Shown here one piece after another: positions 23,219-28,529 of a DNA stretch of 28,529 nucleotides. Origin of the DNA: UBA7672 sp038326205. Lineage in GTDB: Bacteria; Pseudomonadota; Alphaproteobacteria; Caulobacterales; Hyphomonadaceae. Both the position numbers and the translations under genes were made by a program. The stretch is taken from contig JBBQJV010000056.1 in NCBI GenBank assembly GCA_038326205.1, positions 1-28,529 of the forward strand. Direction: 5' to 3'. Each line of letters begins with the position of its first letter. Positions within the stretch are counted from its first letter, which is position 1. The notes under the pieces are model-generated. The model made no database searches and was not told the origin of the DNA. It saw only the letters and a program-made list of their open reading frames with translations.

Positions 23219-24739
23219 TCAGAACTTCTCGAACGCCACTTCCAGACCGCCATTGTCGACCTGCATCGGCAATTCGGAATTGAGCGTTTTCGGCTTGGAG
23301 AAATCGAGGTCGATCACGCGATGAGAATGCCCGCCACCTTCGCGGCTCGTCTCGACGTGAATACGGTAGCGTCCGGGCGCCACCGGACGGTCTTCGTCAT
23401 CAATGCCGTCCCAGTAGACCTTGTAGGTGCCGGATCCGCGCGTCGACAGCGACCGCCCACCGAAAATCTTGTCGAGTTTCGCGCGGTTCTGCCGCCACCA
23501 GACATGATTGCCTTCATGCCATTCCTTGTAGCGTCCGACGAGGAACAGCGTTCGCACCGGCTTGTCATCCGCATCGCTCACCCAGATCGCGACATAGGGC
23601 GAGCGGAAGGCAATCTCGCGTTGCATGTCCTTGGGCGGAGCGGAGAACGTGACGGTCGCATGCCAGCCCTCGCTCCATAACGTCGGCGCGTTCTTTGTTG
23701 GCGCATTCTTCGCTGGCGTGCTCTTCGCTGGCGACTGAGGCTCGTAGTCGATCCACTGCGGCGGGCTCTGCAATTCGGCGCCCTGCAGGCTCGAAAACCA
23801 GTCAACGCCCCCGGGCCGCGTCACGCGCCCCGCCATGCCCGCAGTCCGCCTGATGCACGCCGCCACCGCATCCTTAGGCAACACCAGCATCATCGTCGCC
23901 AACGCATCCGCATCCATCGCGGTTGACGCCACTGCCGTCGCAGAAAGCCGGTGCGCCACAGGCCACCCATTGCGCGGATCCAGTGTTGCACTGAGCACTT
24001 CGCCACCGATGCGCGCATCACGCGGCCCACAGCCCGAGGTCGCCACCGCCCCCTGCTCCAGCGCAAACCCTCCGCAAGCGCGCGCATTGTCAAACGGCAG
24101 CAGCGGCGCCGGCAGGTCGATGCGCCATACTTCCCCGCCTGCGCAGCGCACATCGCCGCCGATATCCACCATCGCCCGCGCTACGCCCGGTATGGCCATT
24201 GCCGCCTCCAGCGCACGATCGATGATGTAGCCCTTGGCGATTCCGTCCAGATCGAATTGCACCACGTCCGGCCGCGTGATCGTTCGGGAAGAGTGATCAA
24301 GCCCCATCTCCGCCGCCGCAATCTCGCCCGCCAGCCGCGCCATCGCCGCTCTGTCCGGCAGCGTGTCGCCCGCCGCACGCCAGGCTGCCAGCAATCGCCC
24401 GAGACGCCCGCTATATGCGCCCTCGCTGATCGCGCGCCATTGCTCTGCGGCAGTGACGACCGCGAACAACTCCGCAGACGCCTGATGCCGCGCCGACCTG
24501 TTCAGCCGTGAAATCTCGCTGGCGGCTTCGCGCCAGTTGAAGACACGATCCAGCGCATCAATCGCCACTCGAGCCGCGCAGGCCGCCTGAAACGCCGCCG
24601 CCTGGTTCGCCGCATCGACGACCACATTCAGCCGCGTACCCAGCACGCACGGATCATGAAACGTGAAGCCGGCGGGACCCGCGAGCGGCGCAAGCGCTCG
24701 CGCCTCGATCGTTGGCGCTGCAGGAACGTCTCCGTCCAT
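23219..24739 (-). CDS. ApbE-like FAD:protein FMN transferase fused to DUF2271
   Basis: Residues to about 315 form an ApbE domain. VVQFDLDGIAKGYIIDRALE, MVDIGGDVRCAG and VASTAMDADALATMMLVLP match the flavin and Mg2+ sites of enzymes that attach FMN to Thr in target proteins. A low-complexity linker with repeated AKNAPT-like units (about 338-352) leads to a DUF2271 domain (about 357-495): YVAIWVSDADDKPVRTLFLV, GSGTYKVYWDGIDDEDRPV and PGRYRIHVETSREGGG. Such fusions are known in proteobacteria. Unusually for ApbE, no signal peptide or lipobox is visible. I chose ATG 24739 (a TTG just before it is possible), with AGGA about ten bases upstream. The GFA-fold gene ends 12 bases upstream on the same strand. 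No flavinylation target is seen nearby. Confidence 0.85.
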   Translation of the reverse strand: MDGDVPAAPTIEARALAPLAGPAGFTFHDPCVLGTRLNVVVDAANQAAAFQAACAARVAIDALDRVFNWREAASEISRLNRSARHQASAELFAVVTAAEQWRAISEGAYSGRLGRLLAAWRAAGDTLPDRAAMARLAGEIAAAEMGLDHSSRTITRPDVVQFDLDGIAKGYIIDRALEAAMAIPGVARAMVDIGGDVRCAGGEVWRIDLPAPLLPFDNARACGGFALEQGAVATSGCGPRDARIGGEVLSATLDPRNGWPVAHRLSATAVASTAMDADALATMMLVLPKDAVAACIRRTAGMAGRVTRPGGVDWFSSLQGAELQSPPQWIDYEPQSPAKSTPAKNAPTKNAPTLWSEGWHATVTFSAPPKDMQREIAFRSPYVAIWVSDADDKPVRTLFLVGRYKEWHEGNHVWWRQNRAKLDKIFGGRSLSTRGSGTYKVYWDGIDDEDRPVAPGRYRIHVETSREGGGHSHRVIDLDFSKPKTLNSELPMQVDNGGLEVAFEKF

Positions 24740-24751
24740 CAAGAAAGATTC

Positions 24752-25102
24752 CTACAGCTTCGCCCCGTCGAACTTCTGGATCTCCAGCGTGTCGAGATCA
24801 ATGTCCGGCACGCAGCGCAGGTTGACGGCCACCATACGGGACCCATCCGGCCCGATGCCCGACCCATGGGTCGAGATCCCGCAATTGGCGCAGTGATAGT
24901 GGGTAATCGCCTGCTTGCCGAACAGATAGGTCGAGACGTCCTTCTGCGGCGTTGTCAGTCTGAAATTCTCAGGTGTCGTGAACGCCAGCATGTTGCCCGA
25001 CCGGCGGCAGTAAGAGCAGTTGCAGACGATCGCCCCGCCGAAAGTTCCTGTCAGCTCGAACGCCACTTTTCCGCAATGGCACGATCCGGCGTTTGTGGTC
25101 AT
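24752..25102 (-). CDS. GFA/CENP-V fold zinc protein (first copy)
   Basis: The 116-residue product has the GFA (glutathione-dependent formaldehyde-activating enzyme-like) cysteine pattern: CHC at 8-10, CNCSYC at 27-32 and CANC at 71-74, which bind two zincs in this fold. The family name comes from one proposed activity; most members, including this one, have no proven reaction. The frame extends to 25159, but the ATG at 25102 is chosen because GGGAGA precedes it and the CHCG block begins just after it. It is followed by the ApbE-DUF2271 gene within 12 bases, so the two are probably co-transcribed. A second GFA-fold gene lies at 27714, beyond trpB, and is clearly different in sequence. Confidence 0.88.
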   Translation of the reverse strand: MTTNAGSCHCGKVAFELTGTFGGAIVCNCSYCRRSGNMLAFTTPENFRLTTPQKDVSTYLFGKQAITHYHCANCGISTHGSGIGPDGSRMVAVNLRCVPDIDLDTLEIQKFDGAKL

Positions 25103-25311
25103 GACTTGTCTCCCGCGAGGTCTGCCAGCTTCATGCCCGCAAGCAGCCTGATTGCGCAACCACGACAGGTGTCATTCTCTGGTAAGCCGAAGGGGCAGCC
25201 CGAGCAACTTGGTTGCCTCCAGCGCGGAACTGCCAAAATTCCCGCCACGTCGAACCGGGCTGAACAACAAGGCCGAGAATGACTAAAGCGCGCACGGCCC
25301 CTCGCTGACAT
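25099..25311 (-). CDS. Possible small two-CxxC protein
   Basis: A 70-codon frame ends with a TGA that overlaps the GFA start as ATGA (25099-25102), a junction typical of co-translated genes. Its C-terminal half has CSGC and CRGC spaced by nine residues, then AIRLLAGMKLADLAGDKS, like a tiny zinc ribbon with a helix. The ATG at 25311 lies inside the end of the lipoprotein gene. A GTG or TTG start near 25240-25250 would give about 45-50 residues and a GGGA ribosome-binding site. I recognise no family. The 180-base gap otherwise has no explanation. It may still be a chance frame. Confidence 0.35.
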   Translation of the reverse strand: MSARGRARFSHSRPCCSARFDVAGILAVPRWRQPSCSGCPFGLPENDTCRGCAIRLLAGMKLADLAGDKS

Positions 25312-25672
25312 CGAACCGCACGATCACGGACCTTTTGCGCGACATTTTCTCATGCCCGGCATCGATCACCAGCCGCGTACATGCCCCTGCTCCGCCGGCC
25401 AGCGTCCACACCTCACGCACGCCATCGGGATCGGCCTCGGCCCGCGTCCATCCCTTTGCCTTCAACTCATCGGCATAAGGCGCGATCGGATGCGAGCGCT
25501 GGTCCATAATCACGCAGTCGGACGCAGGCGTCGTATCCTCCAGCCCGTCATCGGTGCAGAGCCTCATCCGGTCACCCGCCGCCAGCGTCAGGTCGACCTT
25601 TCCAGGCAGGATATATTTTACCGGCGCACTGCACCCGGCAAGCAACAGCACGGCGGCAATCGCGATGCGCAT
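25283..25672 (-). CDS. Small lipoprotein of unknown function
   Basis: A 129-residue protein with a clean lipoprotein signal, MRIAIAAVLLLAGC-SAP (lipid Cys at 14). The mature part has four cysteines (LCTDD, DCVIM, ACTRL, GPCAL) that could form two disulfides outside the cytoplasm. AAGGGG lies six bases before the ATG. I do not recognise a family. It starts 24 bases after vapC on the same strand and may be read from the vapBC promoter; a functional link to the toxin-antitoxin pair is not implied. Confidence 0.75.
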   Translation of the reverse strand: MRIAIAAVLLLAGCSAPVKYILPGKVDLTLAAGDRMRLCTDDGLEDTTPASDCVIMDQRSHPIAPYADELKAKGWTRAEADPDGVREVWTLAGGAGACTRLVIDAGHEKMSRKRSVIVRFDVSEGPCAL

Positions 25673-25696
25673 GTCGGTCCCCTTCTAATCCACCGC

Positions 25697-26065
25697 TCAG
25701 GTCAGGCGGTACGCCACACCGAGTTCATCGGCGATTGTCGCAAGCCGCGTATCTGTCGTCCAGAGTTCTGTGGCCCCGCTGAGCGCCACCGACGCCAGAA
25801 GGTGAGCGTCGGTGTATCCGATCCCACGAGCGAACAACTGGCGCACGCCGATGAAGGTTCGAACCTCTCCGTCCGTAGCCGTCAATGCTCGCGGAAGATT
25901 TTGCAGGTCTTCCAGCGTGCCCTCGCGATTCTTCAGCGGGCCGAGCGCCAGCTCCCCAAGAACATGATCGTGCATGAGCACCCTGCCGGCGCCGAGCAGG
26001 TCGATCAGATGCGAACCCTTGGCGCAGAAGTGGTCGATCCAGACCGACGTGTCGGCGAGCACCAT
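25697..26065 (-). CDS. vapC: PIN-domain ribonuclease toxin VapC
   Basis: VapC toxins are Mg2+-dependent ribonucleases that cut tRNA or rRNA when their antitoxin VapB is degraded. The 122-residue protein has the PIN acidic residues: Asp5 in VLADTSVWID, Glu near 38 in VLGELALG, Asp near 86 in GIGYTDAHLLASV, and a further Asp in LWTTDTRLATIA. Length and motifs are typical and no inactivating change is seen. It follows vapB with an 18-base gap. The pair lies just downstream of trpB, inside the trpB-trpA interval. Confidence 0.92.
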   Translation of the reverse strand: MVLADTSVWIDHFCAKGSHLIDLLGAGRVLMHDHVLGELALGPLKNREGTLEDLQNLPRALTATDGEVRTFIGVRQLFARGIGYTDAHLLASVALSGATELWTTDTRLATIADELGVAYRLT

Positions 26066-26083
26066 TGCCTTGGTTCCCGTAAC

Positions 26084-26278
26084 CTAAGCGCGGGATCGCC
26101 GACGGAGCGGCGCTGTGGCGCGCGGATCATTTCCCCCGAGACGCGCCAGCCTGCGTGCGCTCTCGCGCTCGATCAAAGCCTTCAGCGCTTCCCGCAGCAG
26201 AGCCGGGCGCTCTTCGATCTGTGTCAGCTTTGTTGCTTTCGCGACCAGATCATCATCAAGCGTAACTGTGGTGCGCAT
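26084..26278 (-). CDS. vapB: Antitoxin VapB (DUF2191/ribbon-helix-helix type)
   Basis: A 64-residue antitoxin with an N-terminal DNA-binding strand and helices (MRTTVTLDDDLVAKATKLT, then ERPALLREALKALIERE). A basic C-terminal tail rich in Arg follows and would wrap the toxin. I chose ATG 26278 because GAAGGA lies eight bases upstream and family members begin MRTT. An ATG at 26287 abuts the purine run and is unlikely. It is expected to repress its own promoter with VapC, and candidate operator repeats lie directly upstream at 26296-26322. Confidence 0.9.
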   Translation of the reverse strand: MRTTVTLDDDLVAKATKLTQIEERPALLREALKALIERESARRLARLGGNDPRATAPLRRRSRA

Positions 26279-26295
26279 CGCCAGCATCCTTCAAC

Positions 26296-26331
26296 ACGCA
26301 TCATATTACGCATCAAATGATGTAAACTGAA
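26296..26331 (-). promoter_or_regulatory. vapBC promoter and candidate operator repeats
   Basis: Two direct repeats ACGCATCA (26296-26303 and 26308-26315) and an inverted TGATG (26318-26322) surround a minus-strand -10 box TAATAT (26303-26308). A weak -35, TTCAGT, lies 17 bases upstream (26326-26331). Repeats overlapping the -10 fit autoregulation by a VapB-VapC complex. The repeats are directly visible; the regulatory role is inferred from the family. Confidence 0.55.
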
Positions 26332-26355
26332 GTGCGGTCGTTATGCTGGCAAATC

Positions 26356-27597
26356 CTAAATCGTCATCCCCAGATGACCGGCGACCGAGAAAATGTCCTT
26401 ATCGCCGCGCCCACACATGTTCATGATGATCAGCCCGTCCTTGCCGAGCTCCTTCGCAATATCGCCGATGCGCGCCAGCGCATGCGCAGGCTCCAGCGCC
26501 GGGATGATGCCTTCAAGGCGCGTGCACAGCTGGAAAGCATCGAGCGCTTCCTTGTCGGTGCAGGTGCGATAGGTAGCCCTGCCCGTCTCGTGCAGGAAAG
26601 CATGCTCGGGCCCGATGCCCGGATAGTCGAGGCCCGCCGAGATCGAGTGCGCGTCGATGATCTGCCCGTCATCGTTCTGCAGAAGGTAAGTTCGATTGCC
26701 ATGCAGGATGCCCGGCTGTCCGCCCGAGAGCGACGCCGCGTGCATGCCCGTATCAACGCCATGACCGCCCGCCTCGACGCCGATCATCTTGACGCCCTCG
26801 TCCTCGAGGAACGGATGGAACAATCCTATTGCATTCGATCCGCCGCCGATCGCCGCAACCAGAACATCCGGCAGCCGCCCTTCCTGCTTCAGGATCTGCG
26901 CGCGCGCCTCGCGCCCGATCACGCTCTGGAAGTCGCGCACCAGCATCGGATAGGGATGCGGCCCCGCCGCTGTGCCGATGACGTAGAACGTGTTCGACAC
27001 ATGCGTCACCCAGTCGCGCAGCGCTTCGTTCATCGCGTCCTTCAGCGTGCCCGTGCCCGAGGACACCGGCACGATTTCAGCACCGAGCAGGCGCATACGG
27101 AACACGTTGGGCTTCTGCCGTTCGACATCCGTCTCACCCATGAACACCACGCACGGCAGCCCGAAGCGCGCGCAGATCGTGGCCGTCGCCACGCCATGCT
27201 GCCCCGCCCCCGTCTCCGCGATGATCCGCGTCTTGCCCATGCGCCGCGCCAGCAGCACCTGTCCGATACAGTTGTTGATCTTGTGCGCGCCGGTGTGATT
27301 GAGCTCGTCGCGCTTGAGATAGATTTTCGCGCCGCCGAAATGCTGCGTCAGCCGCTCGGCGTAATAGAGCGGGCTCGGCCGGCCGACATAATGCTCCAGC
27401 AGCCAGTCGAACTCCGCCTGGAAGCTCGGATCAGCCTTGGCCCGCACATACTCCTGCTCAAGGTCGAGCACGAGCGGCATCAGCGTCTCGGCGACATATC
27501 GCCCGCCAAATTCGCCAAACCGCCCATTGGCGTCGGGCCATTGCGACCAGGAATTCGGCGAGCCTGTGTTGGAGCGAGTTTCCGCAGCGTTTGTCAT
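26356..27597 (-). CDS. trpB: Tryptophan synthase beta subunit TrpB
   Basis: TrpB condenses indole with serine to make tryptophan, using pyridoxal phosphate. The 413-residue protein has the cofactor lysine in HTGAHKINN (K106), the catalytic Glu in IAETGAGQHG (E128), the phosphate-binding GGGSNAIG, and the usual GRFGEFGGRYVAETLMP N-terminus. I chose ATG 27597, with CGGAG just upstream, over the GTG at 27627, whose ten extra residues are not conserved in character. No terminator is visible between its stop and vapB. It is divergent from the second GFA-fold gene, and trpF, its frequent neighbour in alphaproteobacteria, is absent from the window. Confidence 0.96.
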   Translation of the reverse strand: MTNAAETRSNTGSPNSWSQWPDANGRFGEFGGRYVAETLMPLVLDLEQEYVRAKADPSFQAEFDWLLEHYVGRPSPLYYAERLTQHFGGAKIYLKRDELNHTGAHKINNCIGQVLLARRMGKTRIIAETGAGQHGVATATICARFGLPCVVFMGETDVERQKPNVFRMRLLGAEIVPVSSGTGTLKDAMNEALRDWVTHVSNTFYVIGTAAGPHPYPMLVRDFQSVIGREARAQILKQEGRLPDVLVAAIGGGSNAIGLFHPFLEDEGVKMIGVEAGGHGVDTGMHAASLSGGQPGILHGNRTYLLQNDDGQIIDAHSISAGLDYPGIGPEHAFLHETGRATYRTCTDKEALDAFQLCTRLEGIIPALEPAHALARIGDIAKELGKDGLIIMNMCGRGDKDIFSVAGHLGMTI

Positions 27598-27713
27598 GGG
27601 GCTCCGATAAACCGCCTTTCGCTCCACTCCAAGACCTCGTTTTTATCGGACCACACTGATGACGCCGTTTGCAGGCAGGCATAGGGTTCCCCTTCCCAGC
27701 TTGGAGAGCGAAC

Positions 27714-28136
27714 ATGTCCTACAAAGGCGAGTGTTTCTGCGGTGCGGTGAAGCTGGAAGTCGCTGGTGAGCCGGAGGGCATGGGCTATTGCCACTGCGCC
27801 TCATGCCGGTCCTGGTCGGGCGGACCGGTTAACGCCTTCTCCCTGTGGAAGCCGGAAAACGTCAAGATCACAGCCGGCGCGGACGCCGTCGCCACCTACA
27901 ACAAAACGCCGGGCAGCTCGCGGAAATATTGCGCGAAGTGCGGCGGGCACCTGATGACGGATCACCCGGGGCTCGGCGTGGTCGATGTCTTCGCCGCCAC
28001 CCTGCCAGCCCTGCCTTACAAGCCTGGTCTCCACATCAACTATGGCGAGACGGTCCTGCCGATGAAGGACGGGCTGCCGAAGTTCAAGGACTTCCCCGGC
28101 GGCTTCGGCGGTTCGAACGAGACGATGCCGGAGTAA
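27714..28136 (+). CDS. GFA/CENP-V fold zinc protein (second copy)
   Basis: A 140-residue GFA-fold protein with zinc ligands CFC (7-9), CHCASC (26-31) and CAKC (73-76). GGAGAG lies six bases before the ATG at 27714, which is preferred over an upstream ATG at 27669 because the CFCG block should be near the N-terminus. It differs from the copy at 24752 outside the cysteine motifs and has a longer C-terminus ending in GGFGGSNETMPE, so it belongs to another branch of the family, not a recent duplicate. The reaction is unknown. It diverges from trpB, with about 116 bases for both promoters. Confidence 0.88.
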   Translation: MSYKGECFCGAVKLEVAGEPEGMGYCHCASCRSWSGGPVNAFSLWKPENVKITAGADAVATYNKTPGSSRKYCAKCGGHLMTDHPGLGVVDVFAATLPALPYKPGLHINYGETVLPMKDGLPKFKDFPGGFGGSNETMPE

Positions 28137-28203
28137 CCAGCCGCAAGTTTGCGCCTGCCTTCCGCTTAGGTCAGCAAGACTTGCAAGGCCACTCCCGTGC
28201 ATT

Positions 28204-28529
28204 CTGCGACTGAACCCGCAGGAGGCCGCCAATGCTCTTGTTCACACCCACGCTCCGATCGTCGAAATCGCCGCCGGCCACGGCTATGATGACGTGACCA
28301 GCTTCTCGCGCACCTTCCGCGTCTTTCACCATATGTCGCCCGGCGAGTTCCGCGAACGCGGCGTCCAACTTGCAAACGATCTCCGCAGCAATCGGGGAGC
28401 CAACACCATGTACCCCGTCGTCATCGAGACACTCCCCGCAGCGCGAGCTGCCGGCGTGCTCCATATCGGCCCCTACGCCAATCTCTCCGCAGCATTCCAG
28501 CAACTCGGCGGCATTCTCGCGGCGTGCAA
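28204..28529 (+). pseudogene. 5'-truncated AraC-type regulator with GyrI-like domain (runs off window)
   Basis: In one frame the sequence encodes the second half of an AraC DNA-binding domain (LRLNPQEAANALVHTHAPIV, GYDDVTSFSRTFRVF, HHMSPGEFRERG), then the start of a GyrI-like ligand-binding domain (MYPVVIETLPAARAAGVLHI, GPYANLSAAFQQL). Such AraC-GyrI proteins normally have a first helix-turn-helix of about 50 residues before this. Here the GFA gene ends only 67 bases upstream and no AraC N-terminus is found in any frame. No start codon precedes the helix-turn-helix. An ATG at 28408, with GGAG eight bases upstream, could still express the GyrI-like domain alone. The 3' end is outside the window. 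Confidence 0.7.

Noticed and set aside
23690..23745. A CRISPR-like or minisatellite array within the ApbE-DUF2271 gene
   Set aside because: The repeated GGCG-TTCTTTG-like units are only a few imperfect copies that encode the AKNAPT linker; there are no spacers.
26332..27684. A 450-codon plus-strand frame opposite trpB
   Set aside because: It mirrors the trpB codons and is very rich in Arg, His and Asp with no domain. trpB on the other strand has all catalytic motifs.

Overview
The window is GC-rich, densely packed bacterial DNA from an alphaproteobacterium. A member of the Caulobacterales/Hyphomonadaceae type is most likely. The pointers are the alphaproteobacterial AddB/AddA pair, the AmgK-MurU muropeptide-recycling pair downstream of tsaE, an AccD whose zinc-finger cysteines are largely lost, and a trpB/trpA/accD/folC neighbourhood next to trx-addA-addB. 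No RNA gene, CRISPR array, insertion sequence or phage gene was seen.

Layout. Bases 1-833 (minus) hold the start of a secreted protein of an uncharacterised family. Bases 1052-9867 (plus) are a tight operon, tsaE-amgK-murU-addB-addA, in which every junction is a 4-base start/stop overlap. Two tandem thioredoxins follow, the second with an unusual WCSSC active site. After a hairpin repeat comes a Chloroflexus-type malyl-CoA/citramalyl-CoA lyase (10918-11970). From 11984 to 14368 three minus-strand envelope genes lie in a row: a cysteine-rich secreted protein, a DUF1287 protein, and a membrane protein with a cold-shock-like N-terminus. motA (plus) is convergent with a large M16 metallopeptidase, and a shared terminator separates them. 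folC follows on the minus strand.

Bases 20086-21222 carry a lipoprotein alpha/beta hydrolase on the opposite strand between folC and accD. accD and trpA overlap. Between trpA and trpB lies an accessory block of about 3.3 kb: an ApbE-DUF2271 fusion, a GFA-fold protein, a possible tiny CxxC protein, a small lipoprotein and a VapBC toxin-antitoxin pair. Past trpB are a second GFA-fold gene and a 5'-truncated AraC/GyrI-like regulator that runs off the end.

Taken together, the core genes (tsaE, amgK, murU, addB, addA, trxA, then folC, accD, trpA, trpB on the other strand) match, from memory, an order conserved in rhizobia and relatives. Here the order is kept but unrelated genes have been added at three points. 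The core covers t6A tRNA modification, peptidoglycan sugar recycling, double-strand-break repair, redox, folate, fatty acid and tryptophan synthesis. The added genes are mostly envelope, redox and toxin-antitoxin functions. No clearly new multi-gene defence or signalling system was identified. The most unusual items are the cold-shock-like membrane fusion, the hairpin in front of the DUF1287 gene, the WCSSC thioredoxin and the block inserted between trpB and trpA.
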